Assembly (NCBI GenBank): GCA_938045545.1
Contig: CALIBN010000012.1
Coordinates: forward strand, 1 to 64,000
From: an uncultured archaeon
GTDB taxonomy: Archaea > Thermoproteota > EX4484-205 > JAAOZP01
DNA length: 64,000 nucleotides
Reading direction: 5' to 3'
The position numbers were made by a program, and so were the translations under genes. Numbering within the stretch: the first letter of the stretch is position 1; each line of letters begins with the position of its first letter. Positions 1-8,490 of this stretch are shown piece by piece. Below the pieces are notes generated by a model. That model had not been told where the DNA came from. It did not search any database and saw nothing but the letters and a program-made list of their open reading frames with translations.

Positions 1-1
1 T

Positions 2-196
2 ACTGAGCCGGTTTCAATGGACACCCTCTATGATGCTTACTATAGGCCAAATTGGTATGAGGAGATTGAGGTTTCATTAACAACAAGCGTAGAGTATTCG
101 GGCGATATCGTAGGCTTCGTTTCTAAAGTTGTTGAAACTGCAGGAAAACTAGACGAGATGAAGAACAGGTTTGAACAGCTTCTCAGAGGTATGTGA
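2..196 (+). CDS. C-terminal end of a hypothetical protein (runs in from the left)
   Basis: The frame is open from the first complete codon at base 2 to a TGA at 194-196, giving 64 residues. It ends in a charged stretch (ETAGKLDEMKNRFEQLL) that looks like an amphipathic helix or short coiled coil. The start lies outside the window, so family and length are unknown. It could equally be the tail of a decayed gene, since its downstream neighbours are fragments. Confidence 0.5.
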   Translation, partial: TEPVSMDTLYDAYYRPNWYEEIEVSLTTSVEYSGDIVGFVSKVVETAGKLDEMKNRFEQLLRGM

Positions 197-332
197 AAAA
201 TTTGATGACCAACGGAAACGCTGAGAAGATACTAGGAGCACGCATGCGCTTTAACGCACACTTCTCCATTTTTCCTAATCCGACTTAAAAATATCGGGAC
301 CTAGTTCATCAAAATACTTATTTATTCCATAA

Positions 333-716
333 AACGGATTAGGATACCCCGATGATCTTTATTGGAAGTTCATTGTTGCCGCGGAACTCGACACAATTCC
401 ACTTTTCATAGTTCACTGGCTAAACCCTGAACAAGTACCACTAATAAGAGAACTCGGCGGCGAATACATTATCTTTAAAGAAGCACTATACCCTAAAACG
501 TATGAACCGTTGGTTAAAGAATGTAGAGATATGCTCGGAATGCCTATTGTAGCCCTAGATGAAATCGACGATGACTACTTTAATCGCAAGGTAAATGATA
601 TACATCAGAGAACTAGACTCAGCTACCAAGATAAAAGAGACCGAATTAAAGAATTTCTATCTGCAGGAAAAACTGATCCTAGAGTAAGGAGAACCTTAGG
701 AGATAAAACAACATAG
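333..716 (+). pseudogene. 5'-truncated hypothetical gene
   Basis: A frame of 127 codons is open from just after a TAA at 330-332 to TAG at 714-716. Its protein-like sequence (YWKFIVAAELDTIPLFIVHW near the start, GKTDPRVRRTLGD near the end) has no ATG or GTG start; the first usable start is a TTG at 510, deep inside the conserved-looking part. I read this as a gene that lost its 5' end. The product is not recognised. Confidence 0.45.
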
Positions 717-884
717 CTGGCAAGACGATAGACGGTAAAAGATCTAGACGGTGCTTAATATTTTTGCCTTTTAAGGCGAAAAAGAACAAAAACAGGAAGA
801 TTATGTCTTAAACAGCCCGGAAAAATACCAATTTAAACCCATTAGCCGCAAGTTTGCTACATATTTAATTTGGTGAACACAGTG

Positions 885-972
885 TCATAAGATTGTTTTT
901 ATCAGCTCCAGAGCGTACTCCAATTGCTCTTTGTCATTAATCCTAAATTCTTTAGCCACGCTATAGATCCCG
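885..972 (-). pseudogene. C-terminal gene fragment, unknown family
   Basis: The minus strand encodes a plausible helical C-terminus (SVAKEFRINDKEQLEYALEL...) ending at a TGA at 887-885. Upstream of it the sequence runs straight into an oppositely oriented fragment starting near 980, so the gene has lost its N-terminus at a rearrangement joint. Not recognised. Confidence 0.35.
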
Positions 973-979
973 AAGGCTC

Positions 980-1140
980 TGTGCAAAGGAGACGATGCTG
1001 CTGAGCTTGATGTAAAGACGACATGCACCTTCAAACTAGATTTCAGAGATCCTGGAAGCCCGGAGGTCATTAAACTCATCCCATCATGGCTGTCCCAATG
1101 CCTCACAGTGTAATAAGGCGCGCGCTTAAAAGAATCATGA
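980..1140 (+). pseudogene. Diverged partial copy of the 4371-4817 gene
   Basis: About 150 bases match the 3' part of the gene at 4371-4817, including codons for ELDVKTTC and for DPGSPEV, then the end of the shared reading near 1105. The parent reads ataaggacgttaaaag where the copy reads ataaggcgcgcgcttaaaag, so the copy carries a GCGCGCGC tract at 1118-1125. Reading is broken (stop at 1111-1113). A decayed duplicate, not an expressed gene. Confidence 0.6.
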
Positions 1141-1244
1141 TTGAAGACATGAAGGGATATTGAAGCCTATATAATCGTAGTAATTAAAGTAGATCTGGAA
1201 ACGGGCTTGTTGAATATAGAGAGAACCAAGGAGGTTTCAAAGGA

Positions 1245-1376
1245 TTGAGTGAGGAGGAATTTTTGGAAAAGTTGAAAGAATATCTGACCAACCGTTATAA
1301 TAGAGAGGAGTTTGTAAAGGAACGAGGAACCTGCTGGTTCAGTATTGAGAGGAACCTTCAGCTAAAAATCTCTTGA
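1245..1376 (+). CDS. Small hypothetical protein (43 aa) with strong RBS
   Basis: A TTG at 1245 follows the ribosome-binding site AAGGAGGT (about 1228-1235) with good spacing, and the frame is open to TGA at 1374-1376. The product begins MSEEEFLEKLKEYLTNRYNR, is highly charged and probably helical. It resembles the N-terminus of a longer protein, so it may be a truncated gene in this fragment-rich region. Function unknown. Confidence 0.35.
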   Translation: MSEEEFLEKLKEYLTNRYNREEFVKERGTCWFSIERNLQLKIS

Positions 1377-1569
1377 GGAAACTAGCTTGAAATGGCGAAT
1401 AAGCGGTAATGGAACTTACCCCGAAATAGAAGAGGATTCCGAAATGAACCGCTTAACATCGTCAGTTATCCAAGAAGAAAGACTAACCTGATCAACCCTT
1501 AATGCAGCTACATTAGCCTTTTGGCTAGCACTTCTAATACCGCCATTCCAGACATCATCGAACTCTCAA

Positions 1570-1859
1570 CTAAAAGGCATTATCAAAGACACGATTCCTT
1601 GAGTTTTCAAACTTCTTGACCGCGTTCTCCTTCTTATCTTCAGATTTCTTTGCTCTTAAAACTTCCAGTCTTTCTATCTGGTCTCTCAGCCATTCAACCT
1701 CGGCTTCCAACACAGCTACACGTTCTTTATAAAACCTTAATTGCTCTTCGTATTTAACCCTGTATAAAATACGAAAAAGTCATCATCCACGATAACATCT
1801 TTCGCTATTTCAGAAAATCGATCTAATAACTTGAATGAACTATCACCAGCTAATGACAT
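1570..1859 (-). pseudogene. Frameshifted coiled-coil protein gene
   Basis: An ATG at 1859 opens a 40-residue frame (MSLAGDSSFKLLDRFSEIAK...) that stops at 1739-1737. In another frame, beginning inside the same stretch, a heptad-rich coiled coil follows (KERVAVLEAEVEWLRDQIER...) to a TAG at 1572-1570. One indel between about 1740 and 1775 joins the two into one protein of about 95 residues with an N-terminal head and a coiled-coil tail. The family is not recognised. A sequencing error is the alternative to true decay. Confidence 0.55.
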
Positions 1860-2115
1860 AAAAATAATAAGCACCGAATATAAAGGTTAAGTCCCTTTGA
1901 GTTAATCCGTGGAGGTTAGCGCGCGTTAGAGAGATATTCAGCCCTGGAAGAGCAGAGCTATGCGGCCTAATAGCTTCAGACAGTACTATTTGTAAATATG
2001 AAAGGACGTATGAAGTTTCTTTAAAAACGAGGATAGTGCACTAGCAAGTTAAAATTGATGGTGTTAGCGCATTATTCTTAAATATTACGTAAGTGGTCTT
2101 ATTTTAGAGGGCATT

Positions 2116-3717
2116 ATGAAAGAGGAGCAACTCTCTGAGGAGGAATTACATGTGCTTGATATAATTACTAATCTGGCACCCTTATCGCAATATGAGCTAT
2201 CTGGATTCTGGATAACAAAGGATCGATCTTTCACACCGGATGCGTTAAAGGAGATTATAGATAAACTCCTACTATTAGGATTAATTTTAGTTGAGAAGGT
2301 CGGATATCAAACGAATATTTCGATGACTACCAATATGAGGGAAAAAGCCGTCCAGATACTAACTGAATTTTGGCAGCATAAGAATGTTAAGGATGAGATG
2401 CTCAGGACTATAGCTGAACAGAATTATGTTGGAGTGCTAAGATTCCTTGAACTAATATCATCGTATGCCGATAAGCCACGTGTTACATTCTCGGATTATT
2501 ACTTTGATTCCGAAGCGCATCATCTTTGCTTAGAGTTGTTAAGCAGTCGCATGGTGTTTAAGCACACATCGTCGAGTAGAAAACACTCTTATGAGGACTA
2601 TTATATCCGCAGGATTCCGATTGATGCGCAAGCATTTTTACAGACTTTTCTCTTGAGCAAACTTAATCCAGAAAGACTAGACCTTGAAAGCGATTGGAAA
2701 GTTTTAATAATTCCTCTATTTTCAGAAAAAAATGTAAAAATTTCAGATATCAGGCTTAACTTTCCAGCTTTGACGCAATATGAGATTGATGAGATTTTAG
2801 CCAGATTGGAGAAGAGGGGGATGATGGTAAAAGAGGGAGAGGAAATAAAGTTTCCTAAGGCCACTAAAGATATTATGAAACAATATTTTGCTGCAAAATG
2901 TTGGAGAGCATTTAAAGCTATGTTAATGCAAGATTTAAGAAGAAGAATAAGTGAAAGAAGCTCTAACTTGTTTTTCTTAGGACTAATAAAGAGATTGCTA
3001 ATTTCCGCGAAAGTTCAAAAACCGTTGGAACTGTTTTTTATTATCAGAAGAGATGAAGTGAAGAATGTTAACGAGGATGATCTTAAAGAAGCTGTTAAGC
3101 TTGGTGTTATTTTCCTAACGGAAAATGAAATTTTAATACCTCATGAAGTCCTTACTGATATAGAAGCTATACTCAGTTCTTCAATTTCAGATAAGGCCAT
3201 CATTAGAATACCTGCAGGTGACATATTTGCAGCGGTTAACAATTGGAGAAAAATCTTCAGTGAATGTAGGGACTATATTAAGATTCAGGACGAATGGGTG
3301 AATGAAGAAACTCTCCAAATAGTCCAGAGTTATTCGCCAATTGAAGTGGAGATCATAATTCTAACTGGTATAGAAAAAGCTAGAGACGTAGATATAGAGG
3401 AAATGAAACAAAGATTAGATGCGATAAGAAATTCGGGGAGAAAGATAGAATTGTTCTTCATTGGCTATGAATCGGGGAAAGCGCCTTTTCATTATAGGTA
3501 TATAATTGGTAAAGATGTTTGCTATTCTATCTCTACATCGATAAAGGATGTGGGAAAGTCTAAAGAAGCCGATTTCATACGCATTTCTAAAGAGGAAAAG
3601 GAGGGCCTTATAGAGCCAGCGTTTGACTACTGGATAGGTCTACCAAGGGAGAGGCTTAAGGAGAAGGGTATCAAGAGAATGAGTTTTGATCAATGGCTAG
3701 CATGTGCGCACTACTAG
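2116..3717 (+). CDS. Multi-winged-helix protein with C-terminal PLD-like domain
   Basis: A 533-residue protein. The N-terminus (EEELHVLDIITNLAPLSQYEL...) and the middle (residues about 190-260) look like winged-helix modules that pair a helix-turn-helix with a short wing. The last 120 residues resemble a phospholipase D-like domain of the MIT-C/HKD kind: an alternating strand (VEIIILTGI), then FHYRYIIG, then SISTSIKDVGKS. In canonical enzymes the histidine motif is HxK; here it is HYR, so catalysis is doubtful and the domain may bind nucleic acid or lipid. The gene is AT-rich compared with the biosynthetic genes further right. ATG 2116 is chosen because the frame closes upstream. PLD-like domains combined with DNA-binding modules occur in some defence and mobile-element proteins, but no function is assigned. 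Confidence 0.7.
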   Translation: MKEEQLSEEELHVLDIITNLAPLSQYELSGFWITKDRSFTPDALKEIIDKLLLLGLILVEKVGYQTNISMTTNMREKAVQILTEFWQHKNVKDEMLRTIAEQNYVGVLRFLELISSYADKPRVTFSDYYFDSEAHHLCLELLSSRMVFKHTSSSRKHSYEDYYIRRIPIDAQAFLQTFLLSKLNPERLDLESDWKVLIIPLFSEKNVKISDIRLNFPALTQYEIDEILARLEKRGMMVKEGEEIKFPKATKDIMKQYFAAKCWRAFKAMLMQDLRRRISERSSNLFFLGLIKRLLISAKVQKPLELFFIIRRDEVKNVNEDDLKEAVKLGVIFLTENEILIPHEVLTDIEAILSSSISDKAIIRIPAGDIFAAVNNWRKIFSECRDYIKIQDEWVNEETLQIVQSYSPIEVEIIILTGIEKARDVDIEEMKQRLDAIRNSGRKIELFFIGYESGKAPFHYRYIIGKDVCYSISTSIKDVGKSKEADFIRISKEEKEGLIEPAFDYWIGLPRERLKEKGIKRMSFDQWLACAHY

Positions 3718-3790
3718 GGAGATTTTCATCACCTTCGTTAATAATTCTTCCACAGTTTAGGGTCTTGACAATCGTTCTTATACGATTAAG

Positions 3791-3939
3791 ATGGAAATAA
3801 AGGGCATCGCACGCTTAAAAAGCATGCTCCTGATGGTAACCCTCTTTATGTCATAAATCCTCAAAACATTGTTAGAGTGGTCGATGTTCCTAAAAAGCTG
3901 AAAGCTAAACTACCAGAAACTACTTCTAAACTTGTATAG
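3791..3939 (+). pseudogene. Small gene split by one indel in an A-run
   Basis: ATG 3791 begins MEIKGIARLK; after the run cttaaaaagc the sensible reading continues in another frame as KHAPDGNPLYVINPQNIVRV and ends at TAG 3937-3939. Adding one A to the run restores a single protein of about 49 residues. It overlaps the start of the next gene (3932), which suggests a former operon. Either a broken small gene, a sequencing error at the homopolymer, or slippage. Family unknown. Confidence 0.4.
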
Positions 3940-4318
3940 AGAGCGTGCGAAAGGCTACAAGCGAGTGAGTTTTGAAGTATCCTTAGAGGGGATAGAAGCG
4001 GAATTTTCTTCTGAAGAAGGAACATTGAGGATAATGTATGGAAGACGACCTATATTCATAAAGTTCAAGAACACGAAACATATGTACGAGTTCAAAAAGA
4101 CCCTTTCATACCTCGTTTACGAGATTCAACACCGTCCTAGGGAAGTCGTTCAATATAACATAGTTGTAAAGTTTAGCATAGACAAAGATGGAACGATATC
4201 CGTGCAGTGCCCACATTGCGGCGCCTCAGCCCCGCTACGCATTAAGGAGAGCGAAGTAACCTGTAAGTATTGCGGAAAACAGTATATTATTCCCAAGAAA
4301 CTCTTGGACTTAATCTGA
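3932..4318 (+). CDS. Hypothetical protein with C-terminal zinc ribbon
   Basis: 128 residues from a TTG at 3932; a GTG at 3965 is an alternative start. The body is a mixed alpha/beta domain, with MYGRRPIFIKFKNTKHMYEF near residues 35-54. It ends in a classical zinc ribbon, CPHCG then CKYCG, about 18 residues apart. Four cysteines in two CxxC knuckles imply structural zinc and possibly nucleic-acid or protein binding. It sits directly upstream of the 4371 gene, probably in one transcript. No family name is assigned. Confidence 0.6.
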   Translation: MYRERAKGYKRVSFEVSLEGIEAEFSSEEGTLRIMYGRRPIFIKFKNTKHMYEFKKTLSYLVYEIQHRPREVVQYNIVVKFSIDKDGTISVQCPHCGASAPLRIKESEVTCKYCGKQYIIPKKLLDLI

Positions 4319-4370
4319 ACACGTGCCAAGCCACATAATGTCAGGAGATTTAGGAATCCAAGGAGATGAT

Positions 4371-4817
4371 GTGACAGATAAATCTGAAGGGAAAGAAGTA
4401 ATTAGGAGACCTCTAAGTAAGCCTAAGGAGTTGAGGATGAACTTGCTGAACTACTTTACTGACAGAAGGAACCTTAAAGACATAGGAGCCGTTAGCCCAT
4501 CGCTTGCTGAAACGTTGGAAAGACTGATAAACTATTTCGAGAGAAAGCGAATGGAAGGATTTGTGAACGTGGCTCTTCACCCAATTGGATACAGTGATTC
4601 ACCGCCGCTGATTTGGAGAATGAATCCTGAAGACAATGTGTGCGAGGAAGATGATGCTGTAGAGCTTGATGTTAAGACGACATGTGCTGTGAGACTGGAT
4701 TTCCGAGACCCCGGAAGCCCTGAGGTCGTTAAACTCGTTCCATCATGGCTGCCCCAATGCCTCACGGAGTATAAGGACGTTAAAAGAATCATGCTCGGAG
4801 GGTATAAACAAGACTGA
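4371..4817 (+). CDS. Hypothetical protein, parent of the fragment at 980-1140
   Basis: I chose GTG 4371 because AAGGAG at 4360-4365 precedes it at a suitable distance; the frame is open back to a GTG at 4323. The product of about 148 residues has an N-terminal helical part (LAETLERLINYFERKRMEGF) and a C-terminal beta-rich part with VNVALHPIGY and DPGSPEVVKLVPSW. It is not recognised. A diverged copy of its C-terminal half lies 3.2 kb upstream on the same strand, so this family has been duplicated locally. It lies 4 bases after the zinc-ribbon gene when the longer start is used. Confidence 0.5.
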   Translation: MTDKSEGKEVIRRPLSKPKELRMNLLNYFTDRRNLKDIGAVSPSLAETLERLINYFERKRMEGFVNVALHPIGYSDSPPLIWRMNPEDNVCEEDDAVELDVKTTCAVRLDFRDPGSPEVVKLVPSWLPQCLTEYKDVKRIMLGGYKQD

Positions 4818-5044
4818 GCCTCCTTATCTCAGGTATTTCACAGTAGAATGGCCGCCTAATACCGGTAGCCCTGAGAAGCGTATGCTAATCATAAGGTGTA
4901 CATACTGAGAGACTGCTCGAAATTAAAAAGGGGAGATAGCACTGAAGAGAAGCGCGCGTTATTTTTATATTCTTCTGTTAATCAGGAATATGTCTGGCAA
5001 TTGGCTACGTTAGATTTTTAAGCCTACAGGTCTAAACATTCCCA

Positions 5045-5407
5045 TTATGCTTGGGGAACGGATAAAAACGACCCTGGGGTGGGCTGGGGCTTCTGGGACA
5101 GTAAATGGCTCATTCTTCCTGTCATGTCAGCATAAAAATAGGGCTTTCCAAAGTCCAAATCAACATCCCATTCGGGTTTTGATAATAATCGTTTAATGGA
5201 GTATTTAGAAGCCGAGGTCATCACGCTGAAGGTAAATAAGTCGGTGTAAGCATGTTTATATGAACGTGCGACGATAATCCAATCCTTAGACTCCGTCTCC
5301 TTTTTAGCAAACCAGTCTCTGAATGATAAGAATGATAAAACGTCTAGCGTCTCAGGTTGTTCTTCAAAATCACGTACAACACTCGGGATTCTATTATTTT
5401 GACTCAT
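5045..5407 (-). CDS. Hypothetical protein (120 aa), possibly truncated
   Basis: ATG 5407 starts MSQNNRIPSVVRDFEEQPET and the frame is open to 5045. Composition looks like a real globular protein rich in aromatics (FLSFRDWFAKKETESKDWII). The last residues (PQPTPGSFLSVPQA) look less natural, so the gene may have lost its C-terminus. It is the only minus-strand gene between two plus-strand AT-rich genes. Not recognised. Confidence 0.4.
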   Translation of the reverse strand: MSQNNRIPSVVRDFEEQPETLDVLSFLSFRDWFAKKETESKDWIIVARSYKHAYTDLFTFSVMTSASKYSIKRLLSKPEWDVDLDFGKPYFYADMTGRMSHLLSQKPQPTPGSFLSVPQA

Positions 5408-5591
5408 AATTATGCAAAATATGCCGGAACGCGCTTATTAACGTTTATGCTACAGCATTTCTTGATCCTAATTGCCGGCATTCCCTCTTTAAGATGCTAG
5501 ATTGCGTACTACGCAGGCTTCCATTTTATGTCTTCAGTCTTTAAATTTATAAAAAGGAAAAAGCGTTGAATATGGAGGCGATACATAAAGG

Positions 5592-7514
5592 ATGGATACA
5601 GCAGATTACAGTAAGAAGGCCGTGACAAAATCTATAGATATGATTTTCTCTTTCATAAATGTGTTGAAAATTGCTTCTGAAACCCATGAGTTTCGAAGAT
5701 GGCTTAAAAACTATCATAAGATAGAGAATGATGAAGATATCTTTGAGGGGTATAGGTTCTTTTTAATGATTTCTTTGAAGTGTCTTATTGAATCGATAGT
5801 TGATGACAGTGCATTAGAACTGGAAGAAGATGATGTCTTTTTTAGAGCAACAGCTGTTGGAATAGCATTAGAAGATATACCGAATACATGCGAAAAAATA
5901 ATTTTTATAAAAAACATTTGGAACCTAGCTAGGGGGATTCGGAAATCTAAAAACTGGGAGCAGCTTGAAGTCGACTTAAAAATCTTAGAGAAGCTATTTT
6001 TAGTATTTGATAGAATTCATGATAACATAATCCTCACAAGAAATATAAGTAAGGATGATGCCTTTCGAATAATTACAGAAGCTTACATTCATATTTTCTT
6101 AAATGATACGCAACGTATTTATCCACTCGGCAACATTTTATCATCAACCACTAAGAAATACCCGAAAAGATATTTAGATGCAAAAAATGTATTCAAAGGA
6201 TACGTATATTCTCTACAATATTTGTGGTTCATTTTATTAGGAGCAAATAGATTTGAAGAATCCTGCATAAAGAACTTACATAGAGCACCAGAAATCTATT
6301 CTGAAGAAATTGAAGACCAAGAACTTCGTAAGTTTTTTGCGGAATTCGAACAGATTTCCGAAAAGGGTTTAAAGAAAACAGGTAAAGAAAAACTATCACA
6401 AATAAAGGAATGGCTTGCCTTAGATAAATTCTTTTGGAAAATCGAAATGGAAATTATGGCACCAATAGAAAAAGAAATTAGAATGAAACTTACAATTGAT
6501 CCATTGCTATTACTTGAAAAAGTTGATAAATCCATTTATAGGGAACTTCTATCTAGGGATAATATAGAGGATCCTGAGTACCTACACAAAAATGACAAAA
6601 AATCGATCAAAAAACAACTTGACTACAATCTATTATGGTATGAGGTAAATACCCTCGATATCAAAGGAGTGACTATTTTTAGCGGCGTACCTGCCTTCAT
6701 TAACACTTTATTAGGCGCCATAGGATTAAAGGAATACTATGGTATTGACGAAAAAGTCTTAGTTAGAATTTTCAGGCACCCTACACCAGAAAGGGGAAAG
6801 TATGATTATAGTTTTGGTATAATTATAGGAGCCTATAGCGAAATTTCTGACTATTCTGGATGGTTGATATTCTTTAATTGTGCAACAGACTATTCTGGAT
6901 TTGGCGGCTCACTGTACAGGAGGACTGAACACTTCATAAGGAAATTTAGTGAAAAAGGATTAATAGAAGTAAAGGAATTTTTAATCGATAAAAACGTATT
7001 TAGAGAGTACCTAGCTGAAAGAGGTATATCCTCGGTTTATCAATTGAGTTTACCACTAATCAGGAATTATATAAGTAATTTTAAAGGGAGGTTCTTTGAG
7101 TATGTTTTTCATAAATGGATTAATGAAAGCGGCAAATACAATAGTACCAGGTGTGATTTTTATCTAGCTGGAGAAGAGATTGATTGTATTGGTATAACAG
7201 AAAACGAGATCGAAGTTTTTGAGTGTAAACTGGACTTACATATGAACGAAATTGATAAAACTATTGAACAGATAAGAAGGAAAACAGAAGTTATCAGGAA
7301 AGAAATGAAAAAGGATAATGTTAAACCAAATTTAGTGGTTTTTTACGATATACGTCCGAATTTGGAGTTAAAATTTAGAGGAGAAGGAATAAATGTTATA
7401 AAGAACTTCCGAGACAAGGTTAAAGATGACAGGATTTTTAATGGGGTAAGAAAAGAACTTTTAGAACTCTTGGACTACGGATTTATTAAAAACATTAGCA
7501 GATACAAAGCCTGA
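5592..7514 (+). CDS. Large protein with C-terminal PD-(D/E)XK nuclease-like domain
   Basis: 640 residues from ATG 5592, preceded by a TATA-like tttataaaa near 5548 and GGAGG at about 5575. The first 490 residues are helical and unassigned. Residues about 498-600 carry the marks of a restriction-endonuclease-like fold: a helix with a glutamate (KGRFFEYVFHKW, E503), then GEEIDCIG (D531) and EVFECKLD (E544, K546), the D-x12-ExK arrangement of PD-(D/E)XK nucleases. The gene is AT-rich and stands alone between a minus-strand fragment and TBP. A DNA-degrading role in defence or mobile-element biology is a reasonable inference, but no substrate is known. It may also be a standalone REase of a novel family. 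Confidence 0.65.
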   Translation: MDTADYSKKAVTKSIDMIFSFINVLKIASETHEFRRWLKNYHKIENDEDIFEGYRFFLMISLKCLIESIVDDSALELEEDDVFFRATAVGIALEDIPNTCEKIIFIKNIWNLARGIRKSKNWEQLEVDLKILEKLFLVFDRIHDNIILTRNISKDDAFRIITEAYIHIFLNDTQRIYPLGNILSSTTKKYPKRYLDAKNVFKGYVYSLQYLWFILLGANRFEESCIKNLHRAPEIYSEEIEDQELRKFFAEFEQISEKGLKKTGKEKLSQIKEWLALDKFFWKIEMEIMAPIEKEIRMKLTIDPLLLLEKVDKSIYRELLSRDNIEDPEYLHKNDKKSIKKQLDYNLLWYEVNTLDIKGVTIFSGVPAFINTLLGAIGLKEYYGIDEKVLVRIFRHPTPERGKYDYSFGIIIGAYSEISDYSGWLIFFNCATDYSGFGGSLYRRTEHFIRKFSEKGLIEVKEFLIDKNVFREYLAERGISSVYQLSLPLIRNYISNFKGRFFEYVFHKWINESGKYNSTRCDFYLAGEEIDCIGITENEIEVFECKLDLHMNEIDKTIEQIRRKTEVIRKEMKKDNVKPNLVVFYDIRPNLELKFRGEGINVIKNFRDKVKDDRIFNGVRKELLELLDYGFIKNISRYKA

Positions 7515-7530
7515 GTCCTATTTTTCAAGA

Positions 7531-8106
7531 TTACCTAATCAATAATCCCTTCTGAATCAACTCGTTCATGAGTTTCTCAGCGGCATCATAAACCATCTTC
7601 TCGTTAACAGCACCAGTACATACAAGTTTCCCAGAAGCAAATAAAAGTATAACTACATCTGGATCATGCATTCTATATATAAGGCCCGGGAACTGCTCTG
7701 GTTCATACATTGTTCTTTCTAGTGTGGTGACTGCGTGTTCGAGGTCTATTTTTCCGGGTAGTGTTGCTGATGCTACGATGTTTTGTACGGTGATTTGTGG
7801 TTTTGTTTTTCCTATTATTTTTTTGTTTCTGAGTTCTCTTACGATTTTGTGTACTGCTTCGTGTGCTTGTTTTTCGCTTTTTGCTCCTGTTGACACCATT
7901 TTTCCTGAGCTGAAGATTAGTGTTGCGGTTTTTGGTTTTTCTAGTCTGAATACTAGGCCGGGGAATTGGTCTGGTTTGTATTCTACGTTTTCGAAGTTTC
8001 TGACTATCATGTTTAGGTCTATTCTTTGGTCTAGGATTACTGATGCTACTACGTTTTGGATTTCTACTATTGGTTTTTCCTCGGTTTTTTTGGTTTCCTC
8101 GGACAA
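7531..8106 (-). CDS. tbp: TATA-box-binding protein
   Basis: 191 residues forming the two imperfect TBP repeats: IQNVVASVILDQRIDL... FPGLVFRLEKPK... IFSSGKMVSTGAKS and VQNIVASATLPGKIDL... FPGLIYRMHDPD... LFASGKLVCTGAVN. The paired FPGL/FRL and SGK/TGA signatures are diagnostic. It recruits RNA polymerase to archaeal promoters together with TFB. The start is a TTG at 8106. Odd feature: the coding strand uses almost only A- or C-ending codons from 8106 to about 7735 (first repeat) and switches to ordinary T/A/G-ending codons for the second repeat, as if the gene were mosaic. Truncated copies of its 5' end occur at 9497-9532 and 11158-11233. Confidence 0.97.
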   Translation of the reverse strand: MSEETKKTEEKPIVEIQNVVASVILDQRIDLNMIVRNFENVEYKPDQFPGLVFRLEKPKTATLIFSSGKMVSTGAKSEKQAHEAVHKIVRELRNKKIIGKTKPQITVQNIVASATLPGKIDLEHAVTTLERTMYEPEQFPGLIYRMHDPDVVILLFASGKLVCTGAVNEKMVYDAAEKLMNELIQKGLLIR

Positions 8107-8490
8107 TGCTCTGTTTATAAAGGGGGTTTTGACTATTTAAATATTGGTTTAGGATGGTTTGTTGGTATGTTTTCGCCTTTTTAACGGGTTTTTCCGGGTT
8201 TTCTCGGGCTTTGTTTTTTCCTCGGCTTCATGGTGGTTGACGTGGGGAAATGCTTGCAAACTTTTTTCAAATTGATTCAGAAGTGTTTTTTGTTAGATTT
8301 TTAATTAATTAGTGTTGTCATTTCGGGTCTTGCGGGGTGGGTGGAATATTTGGGTTTTAAGGGTTTTAGAGTCTTGTTGGAAAGGGTTAGGCTGGGTTTA
8401 AGGATGGTTCTGGCTGGTGTTGTCTCCTGCTTCTGGGGCTTAGGCGTGAGGTCACGTTTTTAAGCCTTTATTTTTTCTGGAATTAAGAGT
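8107..8490. other. Intergenic, strongly G/T-rich on the plus strand
   Basis: 384 bases between the divergent TBP and riboflavin kinase genes with no convincing ORF. A TATA-like atttaaata near 8140-8149 can serve TBP on the minus strand. A TTTTTAAG box at 8457-8464 lies about 30 nt before the kinase ATG. The rest is poor in A and C on the plus strand, a continuation of the skew seen in the first half of the TBP gene. Confidence 0.5.

Noticed and set aside
277-351. Minus-strand reading GYPNPFYGINKYFDELG near the start
   Set aside because: Only about 25 codons, no start, and overlapped by the more convincing plus-strand frame 333-716.
7724-8140. Plus-strand ORF of 138 residues across the TBP gene
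   Set aside because: Antisense to the clearly conserved TBP; hydrophobic composition comes from the G/T-rich plus strand.
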